A DNA stretch of 64,000 nt, from positions 1-64,000 of the forward strand of contig JAMOAY010000005.1 in NCBI GenBank assembly GCA_039908525.1. Reading direction: 5' to 3'. The notes beneath the pieces are model-generated. The model did no database searches. It was not told the DNA's origin and saw nothing but the letters and a program-made list of their open reading frames with translations. Source of the stretch: Magnetaquicoccus sp039908525. GTDB lineage: Bacteria > Pseudomonadota > Magnetococcia > Magnetococcales > Magnetaquicoccaceae. Shown piece by piece: positions 17,100-26,192 of this stretch. Position numbers and translations under genes: made by a program. The stretch's first letter is position 1, and each line of letters starts with the position of its first letter.

Positions 17100-18428
17100 A
17101 TGTCTTCCATCCGCTTGCCTCCCGTGGAACAAACCGTTCCCGACCCCGACTATCAACTCTCCACCCTGCCCAACGGCCTGCGGGTGGCCACCTTTCCCAT
17201 GCCCTGGCTGCATGAGGTCGGGGTGACCCTGGTGGTGCGGGCCGGCAGTCGCTATGAAACCGAGGATGAGGCCGGCATTGCCCATTTTCTGGAACATATG
17301 CTGTTCAAGGGAACCCGGAACATCCCCGATCCCACCGACCTGCACGCCCGTCTGGAGTCCATGGCGGCCGACATGAATGCCGCCACCGGCCAGGAGAGCA
17401 ACGCCTACTGGATCACCCTGCCCCTCCGCTATCTGGCCGTCGGCTTCACCCTGTTTTGCGAGATGTTCACCCAACCCGCCCTGGCGGGCATCGAAACGGA
17501 ACGGCAGGTGATTCTGGAGGAGATGCGGGAGGATGAAAATGACCGGGGGGAGATGATCAACCCCACCATCCTGGGTGGGGCCTGTCTGTGGCCCGACCAT
17601 CCCCTGGCCCGTTCGGTGTTGGGCACCCCGGAGGCCATTGTACGCATCGACCGTGCGGCCCTGCAGCACTATCTGGCACGCCATTACCGGGGGAGCAACA
17701 TGGCGGTGGCCTTTTGTGGCCCCGTGCAACACGAGATCTCACTGGCCCTGGTGGAACACTGCCTGGGTGCGCTGCCGTCGGGGGTGCAACCGTACAGCCT
17801 CCCGCCGGCGCCCATGACGCCCGGTCCGCACTGGCGGGCGGTGGATGATCCGACCTCCCAGTTCAGCCTCACCCTCTTTTTCCGCACCGGCGGGTACCAG
17901 GATCCCCTCTTCTATCCGATCGCAGCGTTGCGGCGTCTGCTGGACGACGGTTTCGCCTCCCGTTTGCACGCCACGTTGCGTGAACAACAGGGGCTGGTCT
18001 ACGACGTATGGGCCTCGTTCAGCGCCCATTCGGACAGTGGCATGTTGGAGGTGGGCGCGACGGTTTCCCAGGAGAATCTGGGCACGGTGTTCGCGGCCTT
18101 GTTGGAGCAGTTGCAGCGGCTTTGTGCGGCTCCCCCCTCGGTCGACGAGTGGCAGCGCCTGTTGACCCGTTGGCATGCCCATTTGATCACCACCTTGGAC
18201 CGCCCCGCCGAGCTGATCGAGCGCTATCTCACCGATCGTCTGTTTGATGCCATGGAACCCCTCTCCACCGCCTGGCAGCGCATCGAGGCGCTGGATCCCC
18301 GGCAGCTGCCGGCTGTGGCCGAGCAGGTGTTGGACGCCAGCAATCGGGTGGTGGTCCTGGTCGGACCCAACGCGCGCAAAAAACTGCCCCAGCTGCAGGG
18401 TTTGGATAAACAGAGGGTTGTGCACTGA
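17100..18428 (+). CDS. M16 family zinc metallopeptidase
   Basis: The 442-residue protein has the inverted zinc motif HFLEH (His62, Glu65, His66) followed about 75 residues later by the third ligand in ILEEMREDEND, as in pitrilysin and mitochondrial processing peptidase. The C-terminal half has the inactive M16 domain (FRTGGYQDPLFYP, EQQGLVYDVWASF). It is a single-chain, PqqF/YmxG-size member with no signal peptide and is probably cytoplasmic or periplasm-facing through other means. The ATG at 17100 begins the family-like sequence; the longer frame runs into the preceding Rpn gene. Substrate unknown. Confidence 0.9.
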   Translation: MSSIRLPPVEQTVPDPDYQLSTLPNGLRVATFPMPWLHEVGVTLVVRAGSRYETEDEAGIAHFLEHMLFKGTRNIPDPTDLHARLESMAADMNAATGQESNAYWITLPLRYLAVGFTLFCEMFTQPALAGIETERQVILEEMREDENDRGEMINPTILGGACLWPDHPLARSVLGTPEAIVRIDRAALQHYLARHYRGSNMAVAFCGPVQHEISLALVEHCLGALPSGVQPYSLPPAPMTPGPHWRAVDDPTSQFSLTLFFRTGGYQDPLFYPIAALRRLLDDGFASRLHATLREQQGLVYDVWASFSAHSDSGMLEVGATVSQENLGTVFAALLEQLQRLCAAPPSVDEWQRLLTRWHAHLITTLDRPAELIERYLTDRLFDAMEPLSTAWQRIEALDPRQLPAVAEQVLDASNRVVVLVGPNARKKLPQLQGLDKQRVVH

Positions 18429-18447
18429 GAGGGGGGCGACTCCGCTG

Positions 18448-18478
18448 GGCGCCCACCGGGGGCCGTGACGGCCCCCGG
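18448..18478. repeat. extragenic hairpin, same as copy at 24938-24968
   Basis: CCGGGGGCCG-tga-CGGCCCCCGG (18456-18478) is a perfect ten-pair stem. Together with the preceding eight bases it matches 24936-24968 with two differences. It follows the M16 gene and may terminate it. Confidence 0.8.
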
Positions 18479-18551
18479 CCAAACATTTTGCATGTCAACA
18501 GACCCTGTTGCCCCACCCCGCGACGCCATCCGGAGAGAAACCCGGGTCTGG

Positions 18552-18580
18552 TTGACAGAGTGCTCTTTCTGGTTTATGAA
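18552..18580 (+). promoter_or_regulatory. sigma-70-type promoter candidate for fabI
   Basis: TTGACA (18552-18557) and TATGAA (18575-18580) are 17 bp apart, 65 bp before the fabI start. The -35 is perfect and the -10 matches four of six positions. Confidence 0.55.
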
Positions 18581-18644
18581 TGGCAGGGTTCCCGGGGTTC
18601 GGCGGACGAGGAACCCGATCATTTTACCTGCAAAGGGTCGCATC

Positions 18645-19421
18645 ATGGGCATTCTGGAAGGCAAGCGCGGTCTGATCTTCGGCCTGGCCAACGAAAAGAG
18701 CATCGCCTGGGGCATCGCCCGGGCCTGCCGTCAGGAGGGTGCCGAATTGGGTTTCACCTACCTGGGGGAGGCGCTGGAAAAACGGGTCCGTCCATTGGCC
18801 AGCCAGTTGGGATCGGAGCTGGTCCTGCCCTGTGACCTGAATCGGGACGAAGAGATCGATCAGGTTTTCAAGACGGTGGAGGAGCGGTGGCAGACCCTGG
18901 ACTTTCTCGTCCATTCGGTGGCCTTTGCCAAAAAGGAGGAGTTGACGGGCTACTACTACAACACCTCCCGCGAGGGGTTTCGCATCGCCATGGAGTCGTC
19001 GGTCTATTCGCTGACCGCCCTCTGTGGTCGGGCGGCTCCCCTGATGCGCAGCGGTGGCAGCATTGTCACCTTGAGCTACCTGGGAGCCGAACGGGTGGTG
19101 CCCCATTACAACGTCATGGGGGTTGCCAAGGCCGCACTGGAGGCCAGTGTCCGCTATTTGGCGGCCGATTTTGGCCCGGCAGGCATTCGGGTCAACGCCA
19201 TCTCGGCGGGTCCCATCCGCACCCTGGCGGCGGCGGGCATTGGGGATTTCAAGGAGATCTTGAACTGGAACCGGGACAACGCCCCTCTGCGCCGCAACGT
19301 CACCATCGAAGAGGTGGGGCAGGCGGCCCTGTTGTTGTTGTCCGGGATGGGGTCCGGCATCAGTGGCGAGGTGCTGCACGTCGATGCCGGCTATCACATC
19401 GTCGGCATGAGAGCGGTGTAG
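18645..19421 (+). CDS. fabI: enoyl-[acyl-carrier-protein] reductase (NADH)
   Basis: FabI catalyses the last reduction in each cycle of type II fatty acid synthesis. The 258-residue protein has the Rossmann start GLANEKSIAWGIA, the pair Tyr145 and Tyr155 with Lys162 (HYNVMGVAK, the Y-x6-K arrangement of FabI) and the usual IRTLAAAGI loop. The ATG at 18645 matches FabI N-termini (MGILEGKRGLIFG) and follows AAAGGGT. The aroC gene starts five bases after the fabI stop, so the two are cotranscribed. Confidence 0.97.
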   Translation: MGILEGKRGLIFGLANEKSIAWGIARACRQEGAELGFTYLGEALEKRVRPLASQLGSELVLPCDLNRDEEIDQVFKTVEERWQTLDFLVHSVAFAKKEELTGYYYNTSREGFRIAMESSVYSLTALCGRAAPLMRSGGSIVTLSYLGAERVVPHYNVMGVAKAALEASVRYLAADFGPAGIRVNAISAGPIRTLAAAGIGDFKEILNWNRDNAPLRRNVTIEEVGQAALLLLSGMGSGISGEVLHVDAGYHIVGMRAV

Positions 19422-19426
19422 GGGGC

Positions 19427-20542
19427 ATGGCGGGCAACAGCATCGGCCAACTGTTTCGACTCACCACCTTTGGCGAGAGCCACGGCCCGGCACTGGGGGC
19501 CGTGGTGGAGGGGTGTCCGGCGGGTCTCGCCCTGTGCGAGGCGGATCTGCAGCGCGATCTGGACCGTCGGCGTCCCGGACAGAGCCGTTTTACCACCCAG
19601 CGTCAGGAGGCCGATCGGGTGCGCATTCTGTCGGGCACCTTCGAGGGGGTCACCACCGGTACATCCATCGGTCTGTTGATCGAAAACACCGACCAGCGTT
19701 CCCGGGACTACACCGACATTCAGGATCTGTTCCGCCCCGGTCATGCCGACTACACCTACTGGCGCAAGTACGGGGTGCGGGATCATCGGGGAGGGGGGCG
19801 TGCCTCGGCCCGGGAGACGGCGATGCGGGTGGCGGCCGGGGGAGTGGCCAAGCGGTTGTTGGCGACGCAGGGGGTGGTGATCCGGGGTGCCCTGATCGCC
19901 ATGGGCGGTGTGGAGGTCGATCGGGCGCGCTGCTCCTGGGAGGCGGTGGAGCAGAACCCCTTCTTCTCCCCGGACCCGGAGATGGTGCCCCGTTTCGCCG
20001 AGTTGCTGGACCATGTGCGGCAGCAGGGGGACTCGGTGGGTGCCCTGTTGGAGGTGGTGGCCAGTGGGGTACCGGTTGGCTGGGGCGAACCGGTGTTTGA
20101 CCGTCTGGACGCGGATCTGGCCAAGGCCATCATGAGCATCAATGCCGTCAAAGGGGTGGAGATCGGCGACGGGTTGGCGGTTGCCCAGGGGCGGGGCTCG
20201 CAGTTGGCGGATGAGATGGAGGCCGATTCCGGGGCGCCGGGGGGGGTGCGTTTTTTGAGCAACCATGCCGGTGGTGTGCTGGGGGGGATCTCCAGCGGTC
20301 AGGAGATTCTCATCCGTCTGGCGGTCAAGCCGACCTCCTCCATTGCCATTCCCAGGCGCACGGTGGATATACACGGCCAGGACCGGTCGGTGCAGACCAA
20401 GGGTCGGCATGATCCCTGTGTCGGCATTCGGGCGGTGCCGGTTGCGGAGGCGATGACCGCTTTGGTATTGGCGGACCATTTCCTGCGCCACCAGACCAGC
20501 CGCATCCGGGCACCCGCAGAGGTTGGGCGAAAATCCTTTTGA
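19427..20542 (+). CDS. aroC: chorismate synthase
   Basis: AroC converts 5-enolpyruvylshikimate-3-phosphate to chorismate with reduced FMN. The 371-residue protein contains the signatures GESHGPALGAVVEGCP near the start, RDHRGGGRASARETAMRVA-type sequence near residue 125, and the closing HDPCVGIRAVPVAEAM. Length and motifs are complete. The start at 19427 follows GGGGGC, directly after fabI. Confidence 0.97.
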   Translation: MAGNSIGQLFRLTTFGESHGPALGAVVEGCPAGLALCEADLQRDLDRRRPGQSRFTTQRQEADRVRILSGTFEGVTTGTSIGLLIENTDQRSRDYTDIQDLFRPGHADYTYWRKYGVRDHRGGGRASARETAMRVAAGGVAKRLLATQGVVIRGALIAMGGVEVDRARCSWEAVEQNPFFSPDPEMVPRFAELLDHVRQQGDSVGALLEVVASGVPVGWGEPVFDRLDADLAKAIMSINAVKGVEIGDGLAVAQGRGSQLADEMEADSGAPGGVRFLSNHAGGVLGGISSGQEILIRLAVKPTSSIAIPRRTVDIHGQDRSVQTKGRHDPCVGIRAVPVAEAMTALVLADHFLRHQTSRIRAPAEVGRKSF

Positions 20543-20569
20543 CAATGGGCGCCGGCTCTGTGGTATACT
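20539..20569 (+). promoter_or_regulatory. possible promoter overlapping the aroC stop
   Basis: TTGACA (20539-20544) overlaps the aroC stop codon and TATACT (20564-20569) follows after 19 bp, two more than optimal. It would drive the small gene at 20604. Confidence 0.35.
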
Positions 20570-20603
20570 GCCCGCGTCAATGGCCGTCACCGGAGCAGCC
20601 GAC

Positions 20604-20870
20604 ATGACCACCGCCACCTTCGACACGCTCAAGTTCGTGGAAACCCTCAGGGCATCCGGCTTTGACGAGCCGCAGGCCAGAGGAATGTCCGCCGCCATCC
20701 AGGAAGTGCAGAGGGCCAATCTGGACGGCCTTGTCACCAAACAAGACCTTGACGTCAAGCTGGAAAAGGAGCTCTCTCCCATCCGGACCGACCTGGCGGT
20801 GATCAAATGGATGCTGGCATTGATCATCGTTGTCATCGTCCTTCCCGCTCTGAAAACGTTGCTGGGGTGA
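20604..20870 (+). CDS. small DUF1640/CCDC90-like coiled-coil membrane protein
   Basis: The 88-residue protein starts TFDTLKFVETLRASGFDEPQA, the typical opening of DUF1640-type proteins. A short coiled coil with LVTKQDLDVKLEKEL follows, and a C-terminal membrane anchor (about residues 68-86, MLALIIVVIVLPALKTLL). Such proteins sit in the membrane by the tail, facing the cytoplasm; their role in bacteria is unclear. The ATG at 20604 is the best fit; ATG 20580 would add eight residues. Confidence 0.75.
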   Translation: MTTATFDTLKFVETLRASGFDEPQARGMSAAIQEVQRANLDGLVTKQDLDVKLEKELSPIRTDLAVIKWMLALIIVVIVLPALKTLLG

Positions 20871-20897
20871 TGCCTGGAGCGCCTTTTCAAGGCGGCT

Positions 20898-22301
20898 TTA
20901 CCCGTCGGCTGGCTTGTGCTCCCGCATCATCGCCACAAACTGACCCAGCAGCTCGGGATCCCACTGCCCGGCGTGCTGTTCCGCCTCCAGGATGGCCAAC
21001 GCCCTGGGCGCCGGCATCCCCTTGCGATAGACCCGGTCCCCCGTCATGGCATCCCAGGTGTCGGCGATGGAGACGATGCGCGCCAACAGAGGGATCTCCT
21101 CGCCCCGCAAACCGTCGGGGTACCCCTGCCCATCCCAGCGTTCGTGATGCCAGGCGGCAATCTCGGTGAACTCCTTGAAACGTTTCAAGGGTCGCATGAT
21201 GGTCGCTGTCTGTCGCGGATGGCTTTGCATCTCCTCCTGTTCGGCCTCGTGCAACGGTTCGGGCTTGTTCAAAACCTGATCCCGGACCCCGATCTTGCCC
21301 AGATCGTGCATCAAGGCCCCCCGGCGCAACAGCTCCAGTTTCTCTTCATCCAGCCCCAAACGGCGTCCCAACTGCACCGAAACCCGGCTGACCCGGGAAG
21401 AGTGACGCGCCGTATAGGCATCCTTGGCCTCCAGTGCCTGGGTCAGAGAGCGCAGTGCCTGCAGATAGGCCTCCTCCTGCTCCCCCACCAACCGCTCGAT
21501 GCTGGCCGCCATCCGGTTGATCGAATGGCCCAGGCGGCCCAACTCATCGTCGGGCAGCGCCCCCTCCACCCGACTGGCCAACACCCCCGCCGCAATGCCC
21601 TGGGTGACCGCATCGTAGCGGTGCACATAACGCACCAGCAAACGATGGATCAGCCAGATGACCAGCACCGACAGCAACAGGGCATGCAGGAGAATCATCC
21701 AGGCGATGGCGCTCTGGTAGCGGTCGTCACGCTTTTGAATGAGCGCCAGGGTGCCATCGACATTCAGCTCCGCCTCCAACCCGCCGACAACCTCCGTCTC
21801 CAGGCGCACGGGCAGGATGGCATCCATCACCGCCACCGGCCTGCCAGGCTCCACATCCTGAGAAAACTCCACATTTCTAGACAAATGGGGACGGTCCTGG
21901 CGTACAACATCCCCATAGTGGCCGCGCATATCCTTGCGCTGCTCCTGTCCGGGTCCGGCATGGGCGATGACCTGCCCCTCCCGGTCGTACAGGTAGAGTT
22001 TGACGATCGCAAAGTCCAGCGACTCTTGTCGGCTGAGCCGATGCCGCTCCTGTAACAGCCGCTGCAACGGTTTGGGCGCCAGGGGGTCCGGCAACTGGCG
22101 CATCTGCCAGACAATCCCCTCCAGGAAGACCAGTGCCTGCCGCTTGACCTGCTCCAGAATGGCCGCCTCTACCTCTTGCCGGGAGTGCTGGACCAGCAGC
22201 AGGGCGTTGCCCAGAGAGAGCAGCAGACAAACCACCACCACCTTGAAGGAGAGAGAGGGTTTTGCAAAAGATGTCAGGGCGTTGATCCAGGCCAACCGCA
22301 T
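20898..22301 (-). CDS. membrane HD-GYP phosphodiesterase with HAMP linker
   Basis: The 467-residue protein has a membrane segment near residues 19-38, an extracytoplasmic sensor domain, a second membrane segment near 200-222, a HAMP-like helix (DDELGRLGHSINRMAASIERL) and a C-terminal HD-GYP domain. The catalytic motifs are intact: MHDLGKIGV, then HHERWDGQGYPDGLRG and IADTWDAMTGDRVYRKGM. It should hydrolyse cyclic di-GMP in response to an external signal. Its start overlaps the stop of the DUF302 gene by one base (TGATG), so translation is coupled. Confidence 0.93.
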   Translation of the reverse strand: MRLAWINALTSFAKPSLSFKVVVVCLLLSLGNALLLVQHSRQEVEAAILEQVKRQALVFLEGIVWQMRQLPDPLAPKPLQRLLQERHRLSRQESLDFAIVKLYLYDREGQVIAHAGPGQEQRKDMRGHYGDVVRQDRPHLSRNVEFSQDVEPGRPVAVMDAILPVRLETEVVGGLEAELNVDGTLALIQKRDDRYQSAIAWMILLHALLLSVLVIWLIHRLLVRYVHRYDAVTQGIAAGVLASRVEGALPDDELGRLGHSINRMAASIERLVGEQEEAYLQALRSLTQALEAKDAYTARHSSRVSRVSVQLGRRLGLDEEKLELLRRGALMHDLGKIGVRDQVLNKPEPLHEAEQEEMQSHPRQTATIMRPLKRFKEFTEIAAWHHERWDGQGYPDGLRGEEIPLLARIVSIADTWDAMTGDRVYRKGMPAPRALAILEAEQHAGQWDPELLGQFVAMMREHKPADG

Positions 22302-22705
22302 CAGCCCGCCTGCAAAACGGCATCCATGGCGGCCCGCAACCGTTTGTCCGCCTCCTGGGCCACGGCGGTCACCTCGGGATGGTCGATCATCATCGACATG
22401 ACCAGGGGATTGATGGCGGCGATCTCAACCCGATCCCCCTTCATGCGCACCACCACATTGCAGGGCAGCAGGGTGGCGATGTCGGGCTCGGCGGTCAGGG
22501 CGCGCAGGGCCAGGGGCGGATTGCAGGCCCCCAGGATGACGGTGCGCGGATAGTCGGCATCCAGCTTCTTTTTGAGGGTGGTGGAGACATCAATTTCGCA
22601 GAGAATGCCAAACCCCTGGGCCGCCAGGGCCTCGCGCAGGGCTTCGACGGTGGTTTCGAACGGGGTGTGCGCCTGGGTGATGATGGCGTAACGTGTGGTT
22701 TCCAT
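22301..22705 (-). CDS. DUF302 family protein
   Basis: The 134-residue protein has the DUF302 core: an opening beta strand (YAIITQAHTPFETTVEAL), GFGILCEIDVSTTLKKKL, then VILGACNPPLALRAL and LLPCNVVVR. These proteins are small alpha-beta folds with a conserved GACNP turn and no assigned reaction. The ATG at 22705 is preferred to the longer frame because it begins at the conserved strand and follows GGAGAAC. It is coupled to the HD-GYP gene downstream. Confidence 0.85.
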   Translation of the reverse strand: METTRYAIITQAHTPFETTVEALREALAAQGFGILCEIDVSTTLKKKLDADYPRTVILGACNPPLALRALTAEPDIATLLPCNVVVRMKGDRVEIAAINPLVMSMMIDHPEVTAVAQEADKRLRAAMDAVLQAG

Positions 22706-22828
22706 GGTGTTCTCCAAACAAAACGGAATGGGGGACGGGCCTGTCCGATGGCCCAAAGCGTGCTACAGGATCCGCCGCAGGTCAAGGTCTCAACGCGGGG
22801 CAGGGCACGGACAGAGCCCGCCGACCGC

Positions 22829-24379
22829 TCACCCTTGCATGGGCCGTATCTTCAAGGAGTCCACCGGCAGATCCTCCATCCGTTGCACCGGTTCTGTGTG
22901 GCTTCCTCCTTCGCGTTGCAACCAGTATCGCTCCATGGCCTCGACAATGGCCATATCAAATTTCTTGCCCGCCCCCTGTTTGAGGATCGACAACGCCTCC
23001 TCGGCCGGCATGCACTTGCGATAATGGCGATCGACTGTCAAAGCCTCGAACAGGTTGGCCACGGTGACGATCTTCGCCAGAAAAGGCACATAACGGTTCA
23101 ACAGACCGCTGCCGGAGCCTTCCATGTTTTCCAGATGTGAGGCGACGATCTGCGGCAAATGTCTATATTTGCGTGAGAATCTAATCTTTCCGAGCATTGC
23201 TCGGGTGTGCATCACCCGCTGCCGACCCTGCTCCTTGTGACCGATGTGGGAGCCATCCGCCACCCCCAGGCGGCCGCAGTCGTGCAACAAGGCTGTCATC
23301 CGTACCACGTCCACATCGCTGTCCGGCAATCCCAGCTGCCGGGCAATGCCACACGCATACGCGCTGACCAGCTGGGAATGGCCAACCGTCCAGCTGTTTC
23401 TGTCATCCATGGAGGCGGTCATCACCTCCACCAGACTGTGGAACTGCAACTCCTGCTCCTGGTGGAACAGGGCGTTCTCCAGGGCGTTGGCGGCCACGCG
23501 CGTCAGCGCCTGCAACCCCTCCACATCGGACTGGGTAAAGGTCGTACCACCTTTTTTGTTGATGATCTCCACCACCCCCAGGGGTTCACCGGCAGCGGTC
23601 AGCAGGGGAACCGCCGCCAGGGTATGGGTGCGATAGCCTGTTTTGATGTCGATCTCCGGGCTGAAAAACTCGCTTTGGTAGGCATCATCGATCACCAGGG
23701 TCTGCCCGGTAAACAGCACCCAGCCGGCAACCCCCAGATTGACCCGCACGCCGATGGCGGGCTGGCCCTCCATGCCGCTGGCGTAGAGGGCATCCAATGT
23801 TCCCTGGGCGGCGTTGAACACGAACAGGCTTCCCCGTTCACACTCTGTTTCGGCCACCCAGCGGTCGACAAATGACCGGGCCTGCTCCTGATCCAGGGAT
23901 TGAAACAGGGAGTGGGAAGAGAGGGGTTTGACCGCTGCGGCCAGGCGCTGTTCATCCTCCAGGTTGAAACAGCCCTCCCGCTTGTTCAGCAGTTGCACGG
24001 CGCCCAACACCCGATGCGCCTCGTCGATCACGGGGATCACCAGTACCGTTTCGGTCTTGTAGCCGCTTTCCCGGTCCACCTCCCGATTGAAAAAAGGCAC
24101 GTTGTAGGCATCGATGACATTGATGATCTCTTTGCGCAGGAAGGCCAGACCGACGATGCCCATCTTCAGCTCCAGCTGGATCCCGTCGTGCATCCCCAGG
24201 GCGGCGCCGGAGCAGAGATGCATCCGCTCCCAGTCCAGCAGGAACAGCGTGGCACGCTCCGCCTCACACAGCAGCGCGGCGGCCTGGGCAATCACGGGGG
24301 GCAGCGCCTCCACCTCCCGGATGGAACCGAGTTGCAGCTGCAGATCCAGCAGGGTGCGGTGTGCGGAACGGGACAGCAT
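22829..24379 (-). CDS. tandem GAF protein with degenerate HD-GYP domain
   Basis: Two GAF domains (about residues 15-155 and 165-305; each has a GYKTETVLVIPV or GYRTHTLAAVPL strand and a LLNK/IINK turn) precede an HD domain. The HD pair is present (LLHDCGRLGV, His366-Asp367), but the lysine is Arg. The GYP motif HHExxDGxGYP has become SHLENMEGSGSG, and the later metal-binding Asp of the ADxxDAL motif is Asn (ANLFEAL). c-di-GMP hydrolysis is therefore doubtful; it may be a sensor or scaffold. It lies 18 bp after the CusF-like gene and upstream of an intact HD-GYP gene. Confidence 0.85.
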   Translation of the reverse strand: MLSRSAHRTLLDLQLQLGSIREVEALPPVIAQAAALLCEAERATLFLLDWERMHLCSGAALGMHDGIQLELKMGIVGLAFLRKEIINVIDAYNVPFFNREVDRESGYKTETVLVIPVIDEAHRVLGAVQLLNKREGCFNLEDEQRLAAAVKPLSSHSLFQSLDQEQARSFVDRWVAETECERGSLFVFNAAQGTLDALYASGMEGQPAIGVRVNLGVAGWVLFTGQTLVIDDAYQSEFFSPEIDIKTGYRTHTLAAVPLLTAAGEPLGVVEIINKKGGTTFTQSDVEGLQALTRVAANALENALFHQEQELQFHSLVEVMTASMDDRNSWTVGHSQLVSAYACGIARQLGLPDSDVDVVRMTALLHDCGRLGVADGSHIGHKEQGRQRVMHTRAMLGKIRFSRKYRHLPQIVASHLENMEGSGSGLLNRYVPFLAKIVTVANLFEALTVDRHYRKCMPAEEALSILKQGAGKKFDMAIVEAMERYWLQREGGSHTEPVQRMEDLPVDSLKIRPMQG

Positions 24380-24397
24380 GCGCGGGGCCCCGACCGG

Positions 24398-24694
24398 TCA
24401 ACGGGCCTGTTCGATGGAGGTGATGGTGAACTCGCCCTTGTCCGACTTGGTGAGGGTGAAGCGGATCGTCTGGCTGGCCGTCAGCCCCTCCAGTTTGACC
24501 CCCTTGGCCACCGAAAAATCCATGCGCATGGGGGGCCACTGGAACTCCGGCACCGCCGGATGATCGATATTCAGGATCCGTTTTTGCACATCCACCGCGT
24601 GCAGAACCCCCTTCACCAGGGCGGTGCTCTCCGCCGCCAGGGTGGTTCCGGCAAACAGACAGAACAGGACAGCCATCACACAGCGTTTGATCAT
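24398..24694 (-). CDS. CusF-like periplasmic copper-binding protein
   Basis: The 98-residue protein has a signal peptide (MIKRCVMAVLFCLFAGTTLAAES) and a mature OB-like domain with VKGVLHAVDVQKRILNIDH, then W-PP-M-R-M. His45, Trp53, Met56 and Met58 match the His-Trp-Met-Met Cu(I)/Ag(I) site of CusF, with the Trp making the cation-pi contact. The family delivers copper to CusCBA-type efflux; no efflux pump is in the window. The ATG at 24694 begins the signal peptide; the longer frame extends into a hairpin-rich intergenic region. It heads a minus-strand operon with cyclic-di-GMP-related genes. Confidence 0.85.
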   Translation of the reverse strand: MIKRCVMAVLFCLFAGTTLAAESTALVKGVLHAVDVQKRILNIDHPAVPEFQWPPMRMDFSVAKGVKLEGLTASQTIRFTLTKSDKGEFTITSIEQAR

Positions 24695-24841
24695 CGACAG
24701 ACTCCCGAGGGTTGGAGAGAGACGGAGGACGGCAGAGTAACCATTTTCCGGCATGTTTGGCAACATGCCAATGCAATGCTGTTCGGATGCGGTCGGAACT
24801 GCGCCCCTTCGTGGAACGAGAGGCGGTCTATGTCTGAGGCA

Positions 24842-24968
24842 GAGGGAATCATCCCCTCCTGGCGGGGTGCGGGGCTTGAGCCCCGCCGACCGTTTCGGGG
24901 CTTCGCCCCGTGCCCCACCAGAGGGCTTTGCCCTCTGGACACCCACCGGGGGCCGTGACGGCCCCCGG
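24842..24968. repeat. array of four extragenic hairpins in the 24695-25010 gap
   Basis: The 316-bp gap between the CusF-like gene and the end of anmK holds four perfect inverted repeats: GCGGGGCT/AGCCCCGC (24869-24886), CGGGGC/GCCCCG (24896-24910), CCAGAGGGC/GCCCTCTGG (24918-24938) and CCGGGGGCCG/CGGCCCCCGG (24946-24968). The last is also found at 18456-18478. No gene is evident in the gap. Confidence 0.85.
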
Positions 24969-25010
24969 ACCCCGGCAAAAAACTAAGGAAATGGACACAA
25001 CAAGGTTGGT

Positions 25011-26156
25011 TTACGCCGTCTCCGGGGTGGCCGGATGGATCGCCCCCAGCACGGCGGGCGAGCGGGCCCCGGTGGCGCCCGGCAACGACGAACAAAGGCC
25101 TCGCAGGGTGCGCACCGCAAACCAGGCAAAGGCCTGCGCCTCCAGGGTGTCGGCATCCACCCCCAGCTGGGCACTGTCCAACAACCGGGTCTCCGGCAAC
25201 TCTTTTTGCAAACGACGCACAAGTTCCTTGTTTTTTGCCCCGCCACCGCACAGGATAAGCCGGTGCGGGAAGGGGGACAGGGCCTGCCGGCAGGCGTCGG
25301 CCACCGTGCGGACCGTCAACTGGCTGAGGGTTGCAAAACAGTCGGCCTGACTCAGGTCGGGGAAACGCCGCAGGAACTCCTGCAGAAAGGGCAGACCGAA
25401 CATCTCCCGACCGGTCGATTTGGGCAGGGGGCGGTCGAAATAGGGGTGCGCCAACAGCCAGGCCAGGGCCCGCTCCACCACCCTGCCTTGGGCGGCCTGA
25501 GCGCCGTCCCGGTCGTGGTTCTGCAACCCCTGACTGGTCTGCTCCGCCCACAGATCCAGCAGGGTGTTGGCCGGACCGGTGTCTCCCGCCAGCAACGGCC
25601 GGGTCGGATCCCCGGAGAGGGCGGTCAGGTTGGCGATCCCGCCCAGATTGACCACCGCCACCCGCTGCCCCGCCTCGGCAAACAGGACCTGGTGAAACAA
25701 AGGCACCAGGGGTGCCCCCTCCCCGTGCCGGGCCATGTCGGCGGGACGAAAATTGGCGACGGTGGCAACGCCCGTCGTGGCGGCGATCACGAACGGGTTG
25801 CCGATCTGCAGCGTGAAGTGGGGCGGGCGGTGACGGACCGTCTGACCGTGACTGCCGATCACCTGGACCTCTGCGGTTGCCATGCCCCCCCGCCGGATGA
25901 CCGCCAGGGCCGCCTGGGCGAACAGGTGGCCCAGTTCGGTGTCCAGGGTGCCCAGACGGTCCAGCTCATCGGCCCCCGGTTCGTAGAGGGAGAGCACCCG
26001 TCGGCGTATCTCCGCCGGATAGGGGGTGACCCGATGGGCCAGCACCTGGGGCGGGGTCTCACCGTCGGTGCGCAACAAAACGGCATCGATGGCATCGGCC
26101 GAGGTGCCGGACATCAGGCCGACGGCATGCCATGCCGTGCGGGAACCGGGATTCAT
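25011..26156 (-). CDS. anmK: anhydro-N-acetylmuramic acid kinase
   Basis: AnmK phosphorylates and opens 1,6-anhydro-MurNAc during cell-wall recycling. The 381-residue protein carries GLMSGTSADAIDAVL, SHGQTVRHRP, NLGGIANLT, DTGPANTLLD and CGGGAKNKELVRRL in the order of the family. The ATG at 26156 places the first motif near residue 14, as expected. It diverges from tyrS with very little space between starts, so their promoters must overlap the coding ends. A lytic transglycosylase encoded at 29036 acts in the same recycling process. Confidence 0.95.
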   Translation of the reverse strand: MNPGSRTAWHAVGLMSGTSADAIDAVLLRTDGETPPQVLAHRVTPYPAEIRRRVLSLYEPGADELDRLGTLDTELGHLFAQAALAVIRRGGMATAEVQVIGSHGQTVRHRPPHFTLQIGNPFVIAATTGVATVANFRPADMARHGEGAPLVPLFHQVLFAEAGQRVAVVNLGGIANLTALSGDPTRPLLAGDTGPANTLLDLWAEQTSQGLQNHDRDGAQAAQGRVVERALAWLLAHPYFDRPLPKSTGREMFGLPFLQEFLRRFPDLSQADCFATLSQLTVRTVADACRQALSPFPHRLILCGGGAKNKELVRRLQKELPETRLLDSAQLGVDADTLEAQAFAWFAVRTLRGLCSSLPGATGARSPAVLGAIHPATPETA

Positions 26157-26192
26157 CACGTTGACACACTCTCCATGACAGGCAAGACAGAC

